64,000 nucleotides of DNA from Sulfitobacter sp. JL08 (lineage in GTDB: Bacteria > Pseudomonadota > Alphaproteobacteria > Rhodobacterales > Rhodobacteraceae), in assembly GCF_003352045.1 (NCBI RefSeq), contig NZ_CP025815.1, positions 2,356,001 through 2,420,000 on the forward strand. Direction: 5' to 3'. This document shows positions 45,501-54,411 of the stretch, in pieces; position 1 is the first letter of the stretch, and the number at the start of each line of letters is the position of its first letter. A model generated the notes under the pieces. That model was not told the origin of the DNA and did not search any database. It saw only the letters and a list, made by a program, of their open reading frames with translations. The position numbers and the translations under genes are program-made.

Positions 45501-45839
45501 ACCGGTCCCCAAAACTCAGTTCGGAACCAAACGATATTCAGGAGATCAAGCGGGGTCCACCCGGATTTTTGCACTCAGGCTGCATAAGGTAAATTTACTG
45601 AGGCTATACTTCTCAGGCCGTCTGCCCAAATACATACGCGGGTTCAGTTCTCCCCAGTTTTGGAATGCTTTGCGTTTTCAAAGCCAAAAACGAGCGAGTC
45701 GTTGAAACTGCGCAAAGCCCAGCGATCCCGTCATTCATCGTTTCGCTGGTCAACGTCTGCTTTCGGTGGCATCGGACGTTTATCAAAAATTAGCGAAAGA
45801 CCGCTACGCGGGACGAAGCAGGCTTTCGATTGCTTCGGC
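45501..45839. other. Intergenic region without recognised gene
   Basis: About 340 bases between the 444-residue hypothetical gene and the IS200 element. It should hold the hypothetical gene's promoter on the minus strand. Plus-strand frames here run out of the antisense of that gene and show no domain. Confidence 0.3.
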
Positions 45840-45877
45840 TGCAAAAAGTGAAGGACCTCCTGGTGACGCAGGAGGCA

Positions 45878-46276
45878 TCATTTGGTGGAATGTAATTCCA
45901 GGTACTGCTTGATGACATCGTCAGTCACGTTCCCGGAGGTCGTCGAGAAATACACACGCGCCCAAAAGCGTCTGCCCCAATACCGCTTGCGCAGGTCAGG
46001 GAACTCCATCTGGATGCGTCGGGATGAGCGACCCTTGATGCGTTGCATGACATCGGACAGGGACAGCTTGGGCGGGATCGACAGGAACATATGGATATGA
46101 TCGCGCGCCAAAACGCCTTTCACGATATGGACACCCAGTTCTCCGCAGGTCTGGATGATTATTTCACGGATCCGCTCACGCATGGCACCCTGCAGAACCT
46201 TGTACCGGTACTTCGTGGCCCATACGACGTGGTATCTATGATAGAATCGCGTGTGCGCGGATGACGAGTAGCGCAT
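45878..46276 (-). CDS. tnpA: IS200/IS605 Y1 transposase
   Basis: 132 residues from MRYSSSAHTRFYHRYHVVWA at 46276. The HUH motif is HIH in ARDHIHMFLSIPP and the nucleophile Tyr is in DDVIKQYLELH near the C-terminus. Length is normal. The ribosome-binding site lies in one arm of the long palindrome 46277-46342, so translation is probably repressed by folding. Likely functional. Confidence 0.9.
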   Translation of the reverse strand: MRYSSSAHTRFYHRYHVVWATKYRYKVLQGAMRERIREIIIQTCGELGVHIVKGVLARDHIHMFLSIPPKLSLSDVMQRIKGRSSRRIQMEFPDLRKRYWGRRFWARVYFSTTSGNVTDDVIKQYLELHSTK

Positions 46277-46342
46277 GATCTTCTCTCCTGAATTTTGAAA
46301 CCATACCGCCTCAGCGGGTTTCAAAATTCAGGAGAGAAGATC
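46277..46342. promoter_or_regulatory. 26-bp perfect palindrome over the tnpA leader
   Basis: Left arm 46277-46302 (starts GATCTTCTCTCCTGAATTTT) and right arm 46317-46342 are exact complements with a 14-base loop. On the minus-strand transcript it ends directly at the tnpA start codon and includes the GGAGAGAAGATC leader with the likely ribosome-binding site. This fits hairpin repression of IS200 translation. Confidence 0.8.
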
Positions 46343-46551
46343 AGAATAGATTCGCTGAAGCGAACCGGCTGGAAGCCGGTGGCTTAAATCCATTAGGTGG
46401 AAAGTAAAATAGCTGCAAACAGCAATTCCTTTTTTTTGTGCTTCCACCAAGCCGTCGCTTTTTAATTGCGGCTAAGCACCCGCCATGAGTGGCGTTTCAT
46501 TTGGGCGTGAATGTGCTTAAATGGCTCTGCCGAATTTCGATCAGAGGTAAC

Positions 46552-47688
46552 ATGTCCCCAGAATTGCAGATCTATTCTGTCCCGATTGCTGCGATGATCG
46601 TCGGCGCGTTTGCGTTTATGCTGGCCCCGCGCATTCTTGGGCTCAAAAAAGATAGCGAAGGAGCCTCGCTGCAAGTGATGACCCTGCGTGTCGTGCTGGT
46701 GATTTTCCTCGTGCTGCAATTATCCGACATCGTTTTGCACAACATCGTCGGGATCTATTACAACCGGATGCTGCTCAACATGTCGTTGACGGTTTTTGCG
46801 ATTACCATATGCTTTGTTTTTTTCAATGTCTCAGGACGTATGCTGGACGCCAAGTTTGGCGCAACACGGCAGATTGACGGCAAAATGGTCGCTGTTCCCA
46901 GCTATCACAGCCGCATGGCGAGTGTTGTATTGCTCGGCGCAATGTTGATTATCCTGATCTATGTTTTGATTGAGATTTGGGGCCTGAACAGCCTTTTGGA
47001 GAAAACCGGTTTCATCGGCATTATTGCAGCGTTCTTCGTGCTCACCAGCGCGATCTGGTTGCCGGATCTGTTCCATGGCGTCGTCCTTCTGGGATCGTCC
47101 ATGGCCGAAGAAGGCGACACAGTCATTTTGCGCGACCGTGATCGTCTATGCATCATCAACCGCCTTACTCCGTTCTATACGCTGCTTCTGGATGTGGATA
47201 AAAACCACCGCATTCTGGTTCGAAACTGTGATCTTATGAAGTGGGGTATCGAAAATTACACAAAGCGCGCATCGGTTGACGGTCTTCGCCGGACGCTCGA
47301 ATTCAAGCTGGGGTATCCATCTCCGACAGGTGCGCGCGATCCGGTAACTAACCTATTCGAAAAGATTGAAAAATCTGTAGATGCCTGCTGTGCAAGGGCT
47401 TTTGAAGACGACCATATTATGGTGAATAAAAAACTATCTTTCGAGTGGGCAGCGGTGGACGCCGGTGACTACGCGCTTTCATTCCGGTTGTATTATTATC
47501 TGTCACCCCTCCCCGAAACGAAGCTTACCAGTAAAATACGTAAACACATGCGCGCTACGGATAACGCGATTGTCAGGATTATGTTCGAAGAAGCATTTGC
47601 ACGCAGTCTGAACCTTGCAACACCTGCACTTGTGCACTTGGACACGTCGCAAAAGACCGCGCAACCAGCGCCGCCACACGCACCTTGA
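46552..47688 (+). CDS. MscS-like mechanosensitive channel family membrane protein
   Basis: 378 residues from MSPELQIYSVPIAAMIVGAF at 46552. Four to five membrane segments occupy the first 190 residues. The following FHGVVLLGSSMAEEGDTVIL and RLTPFYTLLLDVDKNHRILV segments resemble the MscS beta-domain (EGDxV ... V.N). The pore helix is less canonical than in the next channel gene (48378), so it is a divergent member. It probably has a role in osmotic release. Confidence 0.6.
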   Translation: MSPELQIYSVPIAAMIVGAFAFMLAPRILGLKKDSEGASLQVMTLRVVLVIFLVLQLSDIVLHNIVGIYYNRMLLNMSLTVFAITICFVFFNVSGRMLDAKFGATRQIDGKMVAVPSYHSRMASVVLLGAMLIILIYVLIEIWGLNSLLEKTGFIGIIAAFFVLTSAIWLPDLFHGVVLLGSSMAEEGDTVILRDRDRLCIINRLTPFYTLLLDVDKNHRILVRNCDLMKWGIENYTKRASVDGLRRTLEFKLGYPSPTGARDPVTNLFEKIEKSVDACCARAFEDDHIMVNKKLSFEWAAVDAGDYALSFRLYYYLSPLPETKLTSKIRKHMRATDNAIVRIMFEEAFARSLNLATPALVHLDTSQKTAQPAPPHAP

Positions 47689-47704
47689 GCCGTTCAGTCA
47701 GCCC

Positions 47705-48076
47705 TTACGGCTGTTGAATTTGAACTGTCAAATTCCATGCGCCACCTTGTCCGTTAAGGTCCGCAACGCGCGCAATCAATGCGCCTGCGCTCGTCAGCAT
47801 AGCGTCTTGCTTGGTGTCAGATGATACTGCGGTGATCAGATTGCCTTGCTGTTCAAAGATAGTCATTTCCACGCCTTCTGGCCCGTCGAAATAGAATGAA
47901 ACCGCTGTTTCGGCCGGTGCCTCAATCTGCACGTCGATAATTTCACCCGGTTTCAAGACACCGGTGGTGGCACCGGGAAGAGCGAGTGAAACAGTTTCAC
48001 AAGCCGGCAGCGCGAGGGTTTCAAGCACAGCCGGGTCGGCTCCAAACCATGGCCTAAGCCGACAGCAGCCACGTTG
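47705..48076 (-). pseudogene. Secreted-protein C-terminal fragment of unknown family
   Basis: On the minus strand a protein-like frame reads VLETLALPACETVSLALPGA, GEIIDVQIEAPAETAVSFYF, then NGQGGAWNLTVQIQQP and a stop at 47705. It looks like a beta-rich C-terminal domain of an exported protein. The frame continues upstream to 48112, but that part (MKFSLSEACLRLQRGCCRLR) is not convincing and has no signal peptide. Probably a remnant; it could also be a short gene with an unusual start. Confidence 0.35.
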
Positions 48077-48377
48077 TAGCCGTAAACATGCTTCTGATAG
48101 CGAAAATTTCAACTTTTCGATAGCATGTTGTCCATGGCTTCAACCAACCGTGGTTTTTGGCATAATGCTCAGATAGTTTAGGGAAACGCAAAAAGGACAC
48201 AAAATTTGCCTTCAGATGGCGTGTTCGCAACAAGGATTTTTCTGTTGTCTAGTTGCTCAAATCAGTTCCAAAGTCTCGAATGTCAGACAAAAGATACCTA
48301 TTGCAGCTACTTGGTTTAGCTTGTCACCCTCGGTCAATCTCCTAATGTTGCAAAAAACACTACTGGAAAGGCCTCGA

Positions 48378-49811
48378 ATGCTACGTCGAGCGTTATGTAT
48401 CCTCAGTCTTATTTTAATCGGCTTACTGGTCCTCAACGGTCCGCCCGTGTTTGCCCAATCGACAGACGGTTCTGACCAGACTCGGTCACCTGCTGATGAA
48501 AAACTCCCGTCAGAAGATCCCACGCCATCACTTACCAACGCTGGCGAAATCGATATCGACGCGCTGGCAAAGGAGTTCAACCTGCCCTCACATATCCTGG
48601 ATCCTCGGATCGAGAGTGAGCGGTTGGAGCTTTTGTTACTGCCGCTAACTGAGACGCAACTCGCCGCAGCATCCGAGGCGTGGCAGCGTATTGTTCAGGA
48701 ACAAACACAGGATGTTGTCGACGCTACGCTGCGGGTCAATGAATTGGATGGAGAAACAGCTGATGTTTTTCGGGAGCGAGTCGCAGAACTCGCTGACGAA
48801 CGACGACACATGTTCGACAATTTTGTTCTCGTTTTGAATGACTGGCAGAAAAAAGGTGGTAGTGCTGACGAAATCGCCAAATACCGAGCCTACCGCAGCG
48901 CCATAATTATTGACGAGATCCGCAATGCGGATGTCGAAACATTGCACCAGCGCGTTCTGAAATGGCTCACCGCGCGTGACGGGGGCATCAAAGTTGCAAT
49001 TGACAGTATCGTTGTTGTGGTGTCGCTGCTCGGGTTGCTTTTTGTAGCGCGGATGATCCGCTCTGTCACGCGGCGTTGGATGGGCCGGATAAGTGGTTTG
49101 TCTTCACTTCTTTCGACATTTTTGGGCGGGCTGTTTTATTGGCTGACTTTGATAATTGGATTGATAATAGTGCTGTCGATTTTGGGCATGGACGTGGCAC
49201 CACTGTTCGCCCTAGTCGGCGGTATCAGTTTTATTTTGGCCTTTGCGATGCAAGAAACTATCGCCAATTTCTTCAGCGGGTTTATGATAATGATAAATAA
49301 GCCGTTCGATGAAGGCGACTATGTCGATCTTGAAGGTTTTGCAACTGGTACTGTCCAACAGACCAATTTGATTTCAACAACCATTGCCACAGTCGACAAC
49401 AAGATAATCGCGGTTCCAAACAACAGGGTCTGGAACAGTGTAATAACCAATGTCACTGCCAGTGCGACACGACGCGTCGATATGGTCTTTGGCATCAGCT
49501 ATTCTGACAGCATTGAACAGGCGATCAAATTGCTTGCAGAGTTGGTTGCAGCCCACCCTCTTGCTCTGGAGACACCCGAACCGGCAATCTGCGTCGGAGA
49601 GTTGGCGGATTCTTCAGTGAATCTACTGTGTCGGCCTTGGTCGAAAACGGAGGACTACTGGACGCTTTATTGGGATATGCAGCAGTTGGTAAAAGAACGC
49701 TTTGATGCCGAAGGCATCTCGATTCCATTCCCGCAACGTAGCGTTCATATGGAACAATCTAACTCTGATTTAAATGTTCAAACAAAGCGATCGGTTGAGA
49801 ACACGGACTGA
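48378..49811 (+). CDS. MscS-family mechanosensitive channel
   Basis: 477 residues from MLRRALCILSLILIGLLVLN at 48378, a signal peptide ending near VFAQ. A periplasmic helical domain rich in charged residues covers about 30-220. Membrane helices follow, with the pore-lining segment ISFILAFAMQETIANFFSGF and the beta-domain KPFDEGDYVDLEGFATGTVQ, VDNKIIAVPNNRVWNSVITN, as in MscS/YbdG-type channels. The adjacent gene at 46552 is a second, divergent channel. It protects against hypo-osmotic shock. The frame upstream to 48216 lacks support. Confidence 0.85.
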   Translation: MLRRALCILSLILIGLLVLNGPPVFAQSTDGSDQTRSPADEKLPSEDPTPSLTNAGEIDIDALAKEFNLPSHILDPRIESERLELLLLPLTETQLAAASEAWQRIVQEQTQDVVDATLRVNELDGETADVFRERVAELADERRHMFDNFVLVLNDWQKKGGSADEIAKYRAYRSAIIIDEIRNADVETLHQRVLKWLTARDGGIKVAIDSIVVVVSLLGLLFVARMIRSVTRRWMGRISGLSSLLSTFLGGLFYWLTLIIGLIIVLSILGMDVAPLFALVGGISFILAFAMQETIANFFSGFMIMINKPFDEGDYVDLEGFATGTVQQTNLISTTIATVDNKIIAVPNNRVWNSVITNVTASATRRVDMVFGISYSDSIEQAIKLLAELVAAHPLALETPEPAICVGELADSSVNLLCRPWSKTEDYWTLYWDMQQLVKERFDAEGISIPFPQRSVHMEQSNSDLNVQTKRSVENTD

Positions 49812-50260
49812 GTGCAGGAGCTTGCGCCCGACCTGCTTCGTGCGCCACAGGGAAGCCAAGAAGCCAAACAACCTCTGCTATGGGCTCTCACCGGTCATTC
49901 GCTGCGGAGCGCGCCGAGGTCTGCTTTGCCGCCAATCATTTCCTGAAATTTTTTAGGGGTCAGAACCTAATCACTTGGTGAGCCTTGTCTAATTATCTCA
50001 AGTTGATCTGCCCCATTTGAGTGGTCCAGTTTGAATGCTAGAGCGGCGTCCATTTAATCTGCACCATATCCGGCACCGTCCAAACCAGCCAACTGAGACA
50101 ACCACGCAAATGCCCGCGAAAATCAGCAGAAATCCCGTCTCAGCACGACTCAAATCCCGCAAAATCGCGGGAAAATCGGACAGAATTTTGATAAATTATC
50201 ACATAATTACAATGGGTTATGTGGGTGGCGGAGGAGCCAGTCTGGAGCTAACCAGTCTCT
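49812..50260. other. Intergenic region with an IS3-type end
   Basis: Contains repeat-like sequence to about 49975, then at 50004-50037 TGATCTGCCCCATTTGAGTG and GTCCAGTTTGAATG, the inverted counterpart of the IS3 end at 29983. No transposase reading frame follows; the next 200 bases are AT-rich and non-coding. Confidence 0.55.
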
Positions 50261-50440
50261 GTTATTTTCCCTGCAAACAGGGAAAATAACAGGGAATGTT
50301 CTGAATTTTAGGCGTTTTTGACAGTTTTTCCCCGCAGTTTAGACGTTATTTCAATCACTTACAGAGAATTTCCCTAGAATAAAAAACAGGGAACTTTTTG
50401 ATGGTGAACAGGGTACTTTTTTCGTGGAAGCAGGGAATTA
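50261..50440. repeat. Palindrome and CAGGGAA repeat array upstream of recombinase module
   Basis: A perfect 13-bp inverted repeat, GTTATTTTCCCTG (50261-50273) / CAGGGAAAATAAC (50278-50290), has a four-base loop. Further copies follow: ACAGGGAATG at 50290, TTCCCTAG (reverse) at about 50370, CAGGGAA at 50387, CAGGGTA at 50409 and CAGGGAA at 50431. Similar CAGGGAA-rich leaders are, from memory, common next to this recombinase-ParB gene set in alphaproteobacteria. Candidate binding sites for the ParB-like proteins, an operator or a replication/recombination site. Confidence 0.65.
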
Positions 50441-50524
50441 CCTTTGAGGAAACCTCAGTGAAAGACACCCGTCACCGCCCGGGTCGGTAAGTACGCTTCC
50501 GGCCTGCCCAGCAGGTCAACTAGC

Positions 50525-50914
50525 CTAGTCAGTTTGATCGTCTTCACCAAGCCGACGAACTGCATCCAGCAGATCAGAAATTGCCTCCTCTACCCCAGCA
50601 AGCTTAATCGCCACCATCAGATCCTCGCGTCCCGCCATGGCCAGGAAGGTACCCAGCACTTCGTCGGAGTGCCGCGCCAGCGCAGTCAGGTGCGTCCCAC
50701 TCGGACCGTAGGTGCCCGAGAACCAGTTTTTCACCGTCTTCTCATTGGCACCTGTCCAAGCCACCACGGTTTTCACACCCGCCCGGCTGTCGCCGAGAGA
50801 TCGCTTCAGTGCCGATGCAATTTCATCCGCAAAGCAGTCACTCGTCTGATGACCGCCACTTCCATTATATCCGTTTTTCTTTGGAAAGAACTTGCCCTTT
50901 TTCGGAAACGACAT
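50525..50914 (-). CDS. Small HTH-like protein of the recombinase module
   Basis: 129 residues from MSFPKKGKFFPKKNGYNGSG at 50914 (an ATG at 50953 is also in frame). The centre VKTVVAWTGANEKTVKNWFS and GTYGPSGTHLTALARHSDEV has the look of an XRE/CI-type HTH (T.A....W..G...PS...L..L). The basic, Gly-rich N-terminus may add DNA contact. It is divergent from the recombinase gene and close to the repeat array, so a regulatory role for the module is likely. Confidence 0.6.
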   Translation of the reverse strand: MSFPKKGKFFPKKNGYNGSGGHQTSDCFADEIASALKRSLGDSRAGVKTVVAWTGANEKTVKNWFSGTYGPSGTHLTALARHSDEVLGTFLAMAGREDLMVAIKLAGVEEAISDLLDAVRRLGEDDQTD

Positions 50915-51008
50915 TCCACACTCCTTCGCTTTACATGAATGCGAAGAATTCAACCGCTGATTCTAACTGGAGCGATGGATTTGCATGGAATAATGAGGAG
51001 ATACGCAT

Positions 51009-52583
51009 GTGACTGGTCGATGGGCGGCCCATTCCGACAAGAGCGACGAGCCGCCTGAAACGGATGTACCGGCCGTCGCCTATGTGCGGATGTCGACCGA
51101 TCACCAGAAGTACTCGACCGAGAACCAGCTCGATATCATTCGGAATTACGCCACCGCCCGGGGCCTACAGATCCTGCGCGTTTTCGAGGACTCGGGTCGG
51201 TCCGGGTTGCGGTTGGACGGCCGCGAGGCGCTGCAGAACCTGATGGCCGAGGTTCGAACCGGCCAGGCGGATTTCAAGGCCATTCTGGTCTATGACGTCA
51301 GCCGCTGGGGCCGGTTTCAGGATGCTGATGAAGGGGCTTACCACGAGCATGTATGCTCTCGCGCTGGGATCCGCGTCCACTACTGCGGCGAGCAATTCGA
51401 AAACGATGGCAGCATCGGCTCCAACCTGCTGAAGACGGTCAAGCGGGTTATGGCAGGCGAATACAGCCGTGAGCTTTCCGTGAAGGTCTTCGCGGGGCAG
51501 TGCCGCCTGGTTGAGCTTGGCTACCGCCAAGGTGGCGCGGCTGGATACGGCCTGCGCCGGGTGTTGATCGACGAACACGGCAACCCAAAAGGCGCTCTGT
51601 CCCGCGGCGAACAGAAGAGCCTTCAGACTGACCGTGTCGTTCTCATTCCGGGCCCTGAGCAGGAACAGAATGTAGTGCGCAGGATGTACCGAATGTTCGT
51701 CGAGGATGGCCGCTCGGAGCGTGAGATTGCGGAAACCCTGAATGCTGAGGGGCATCTGACGGATCTTGAGCGGCCATGGTCTCGGGCGTCCATTCATCAG
51801 ATCCTGACCAACGAAAAATACATCGGCAACAACGTCTACAACAAGGTGTCCTTCAAGCTGAAGCAGCGCCGGGTGGTGAACCCGCGCGAGATGTGGATCC
51901 GTGCAGAGGGCGCCTACCCCGCCATTGTGGACGAGGCGCTATTTCTGCGCGCGCGCGAAATCGTTGACGCGCGCAGTCAGCATTTCACGGACGCCGAACT
52001 GCTCGAAGCCCTGCGCGCCGTGCTGAAACAGAAAGGCGTGCTGTCTGGACTGATCATCGACGAACAGGACAACCTGCCGTCATCCAGCACCTTCCGGAGC
52101 CGCTTCGGCAGCCTGCTGCGAGCTTACCAATTGATCGGCTACGAGCCGGAGCGAGACTATCGCTACATCGAGATCAACCGGGCGTTACGGCAAGCCCACC
52201 CCGGAGTCGTGGCTCGGATCCTCGACGGTATCGCCGGGCGCGGCGGCCAGGCGGAGCAGGATCCGGATACGGACCTGATCCGCATCAACGGCGAGTTCAC
52301 AGCCTCGGTGGTGCTGGCGCGGTGTTTCGAGACGCAGGGAGGTTCCCTGCGATGGCGCATCCGTCTCGACACTGGCCTAGTGTCTGACATCACGATTGCC
52401 GTTCGGATGGACGAATTGAACGAAGCGCCACGCGACTATTACCTGCTGCCAAGCATCGACATGACCATGGCCAGGTTGAGGCTGGCTGAACAAAACGGGT
52501 TGTCGCTGGACGCCTATCGCTTCGACACGCTCGATTATTTCTACGCGCTCGCTAGCCGGGCCCGGATCACGGAGGCCGCTTAA
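51009..52583 (+). CDS. Large serine recombinase
   Basis: 524 residues, GTG start with GAGGAG eight bases upstream; the overlapping ATG at 51006 hits a stop at once. The resolvase/invertase catalytic domain begins VPAVAYVRMSTDHQKYSTEN with nucleophile Ser29. Further conserved parts are DSGRSGLRLDGREALQNLMA, ILVYDVSRWGRFQDADE and the GEYSRELSVKV region. The recombinase domain follows near residues 190-290 (NVVRRMYRMFVEDGRSEREI, HQILTNEKYIGNNVYNK). The C-terminal 200 residues replace the zinc-ribbon region of phage integrases with a domain I do not recognise. Cotranscribed with two ParB-like genes. Confidence 0.88.
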   Translation: MTGRWAAHSDKSDEPPETDVPAVAYVRMSTDHQKYSTENQLDIIRNYATARGLQILRVFEDSGRSGLRLDGREALQNLMAEVRTGQADFKAILVYDVSRWGRFQDADEGAYHEHVCSRAGIRVHYCGEQFENDGSIGSNLLKTVKRVMAGEYSRELSVKVFAGQCRLVELGYRQGGAAGYGLRRVLIDEHGNPKGALSRGEQKSLQTDRVVLIPGPEQEQNVVRRMYRMFVEDGRSEREIAETLNAEGHLTDLERPWSRASIHQILTNEKYIGNNVYNKVSFKLKQRRVVNPREMWIRAEGAYPAIVDEALFLRAREIVDARSQHFTDAELLEALRAVLKQKGVLSGLIIDEQDNLPSSSTFRSRFGSLLRAYQLIGYEPERDYRYIEINRALRQAHPGVVARILDGIAGRGGQAEQDPDTDLIRINGEFTASVVLARCFETQGGSLRWRIRLDTGLVSDITIAVRMDELNEAPRDYYLLPSIDMTMARLRLAEQNGLSLDAYRFDTLDYFYALASRARITEAA

Positions 52584-53494
52584 TGCCAGACGAAAAGAAA
52601 GATACTCCCCAAAAACAGGTTACTCTCATCCCTACAGACCGAATTCGCATTCTCAATCCCCGTGTACGCAACCGGCGCACCTTCGAAGAAATGGTCGAGA
52701 ACATAGCAAAGATTGGTCTGAAACGACCTATCACCGTGGCGCAGCGCGCCGGAACTGAGCCTCAGGAATATGACCTCGTCTGTGGCCAGGGGCGGCTCGA
52801 GGCGTTCATGGAGCTTCAGCAGGATGCCATTCCCGCCATTATCATCGAAGCCGATGAGCGCGACTGCCTTGTCATGAGCCTGGTGGAGAACTGCGCGCGC
52901 CGCCAGCACAACCCGATCGACCTAATGCGCGAGATCGGCAATCTTCGGAAGCGCGGCTACAACGACCGCCAGATCGCAAACAAGATAGGGGTCACCTCAG
53001 ACTACGTCGGCATGATCGCGGGACTTCTGGAACGTGGAGAAGAACGGCTGGTCTCGGCCGTGGAAACTGGACTTCTGCCGCTGAACCTCGCCATCGACAT
53101 TTCAAAGACAGATGCCGAGGGCGGCCAGCGCGCTCTGATGGACGCCTACACTCAGAAGAAGCTGCGCGGAAAGAAGCTGGCCGCCGTGCGCCGTCTCATC
53201 CAGCAGCGCGATGCACGGGGGCCGCACCTTCATAGAAACCGCTATGGCAGAAGTGACGGCGCCAAGCGACCCCTGACCAGCGACGCGCTTGTACGTGCCT
53301 ATCAACAGGAAGCGGAGCGCCAGAAGGTGCTGATTAAGAAGGCCGAACTGACGCAGGGACGCTTGATGTTTGTCGTTGAGGCGTTTCGCGCGCTGCGTAA
53401 CGATGATCATTTCCTGACGCTCTTACGTGCAGAGGGGCTGGACACCCTGCCAACCTATCTCGGACAATCGCTGGACGCGGGGATGGTGGAATGA
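52583..53494 (+). CDS. ParB/RepB-like partition-type protein (first)
   Basis: 303 residues; its ATG shares one base with the recombinase stop. ParB N-terminal domain: IPTDRIRILNPRVRNRRTFE, CGQGRLEAFMELQQDAIPAI (a GxGRxxA-type motif), then SLVENCARRQHNPIDLMREI. The central HTH reads RGYNDRQIANKIGVTSDYVG. ParB-family proteins bind parS-like sites and many are CTP-dependent clamps. No ParA gene is present. It overlaps the next gene by four bases. Confidence 0.85.
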   Translation: MPDEKKDTPQKQVTLIPTDRIRILNPRVRNRRTFEEMVENIAKIGLKRPITVAQRAGTEPQEYDLVCGQGRLEAFMELQQDAIPAIIIEADERDCLVMSLVENCARRQHNPIDLMREIGNLRKRGYNDRQIANKIGVTSDYVGMIAGLLERGEERLVSAVETGLLPLNLAIDISKTDAEGGQRALMDAYTQKKLRGKKLAAVRRLIQQRDARGPHLHRNRYGRSDGAKRPLTSDALVRAYQQEAERQKVLIKKAELTQGRLMFVVEAFRALRNDDHFLTLLRAEGLDTLPTYLGQSLDAGMVE

Positions 53495-54411
53495 GCCGGG
53501 GCAACAAGCGCGAAAACCCGGGCGCGGTGACGCTCGGCTTCGAAAGCGATTGCGTCACCGTCCCAGTAGAGGCCGTCCTGCCTGTGCGCGCCCTCAGCGC
53601 ATCAGTCAAATCCAGCCGCAAATACCGCCGGATTACCGCGTCCATCAAGGAAGTCGGCCTGGTCGAGCCGCCTGTCATTACGCGACCCACGGGTGAGGAA
53701 GACACCTATATGCTGCTCGATGGGCACATTCGGATCGAGGTACTGAAAGATCTAGGCATCGAACGAGTCGAATGTCTGATCTCCACGGACGACGAGGCCT
53801 TCACCTACAACAAGCGGATCAGTCGCCTTGCCCCCATTCAGGAGCACAAGATGATCCGAAGGGCCATCGAGCGCGGAGTTTCGGAGGAAAAGATCGCTCT
53901 GGCGTTGGACCTCAACCCGCGCAGCATCGTGCGAAAGGCTCGCCTCCTCGACGGAATTTGCGAAGAGGCCGTCAGTATCCTGAAGGACAAACCCTGCGCG
54001 ACGACCGTGTTCGAAATCCTGCGCAAAATGAAAGCCATGCGGCAGATTGAGGCGGCCGAACTTATGATGAACGCGAACAACTACACCCCAGCATACATCT
54101 CTGCGATCCTTGCGGGAACGCCTCAAGCGCAACTGGTAGACACGAAGAAACCCAAGAAGATGAAAGGAATCACACCCGAGGCCATGGCCCGCATGGAGCG
54201 CGAACTCGCACGATTGCAGGAAGGGATTACATCGATCCAGGACTCCTACGGCAAGGACCACCTGCAGCTGACTGTCATAAAGGGCTATCTTGGGAAATTG
54301 CTCGAGAACGCCCGGATCGTCCGTTACCTCATGCAGCATCAACCGGAATTTTTGGCTGAATTCAAAGCTATTACAGAGATGGCTTCCACCCCGCCGCCCG
54401 AGGCGCAGTAG
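53491..54411 (+). CDS. ParB-like protein with RepB C-terminal domain (second)
   Basis: 306 residues. ParB-type N-terminal domain: VEAVLPVRALSASVKSSRKY, TYMLLDGHIRIEVLKDLGIE (DGHxRxE replaces GxxR), then RLAPIQEHKMIRRAIERGVS and the HTH EEKIALALDLNPRSIVRKAR. The C-terminal half with MRQIEAAELMMNANNYTPAY and a long helical tail fits the plasmid RepB C-terminal family. It differs clearly from its neighbour, so the pair may act as a heteromer. Third gene of a tight operon. Confidence 0.83.
   Translation: MSRGNKRENPGAVTLGFESDCVTVPVEAVLPVRALSASVKSSRKYRRITASIKEVGLVEPPVITRPTGEEDTYMLLDGHIRIEVLKDLGIERVECLISTDDEAFTYNKRISRLAPIQEHKMIRRAIERGVSEEKIALALDLNPRSIVRKARLLDGICEEAVSILKDKPCATTVFEILRKMKAMRQIEAAELMMNANNYTPAYISAILAGTPQAQLVDTKKPKKMKGITPEAMARMERELARLQEGITSIQDSYGKDHLQLTVIKGYLGKLLENARIVRYLMQHQPEFLAEFKAITEMASTPPPEAQ

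Larger units (their letters stand above)
45840..46400 (-). mobile_element. IS200/IS605-family element (tnpA only)
   Basis: A single Y1 transposase gene flanked by hairpins instead of inverted repeats. Near 45856-45875, CCTCCTG/CAGGAGG. Beyond the tnpA start, small stem-loops TTCGCTGAAGCGAA and CCGGCTGGAAGCCGG at about 46351-46380, the type recognised by HUH transposases. There is no tnpB. The exact ends cannot be fixed by eye. Confidence 0.7.

Noticed and set aside
50261-50440. CRISPR array
   Set aside because: Repeat units are only 7-8 bases with irregular spacing and both orientations; no cas genes are present.
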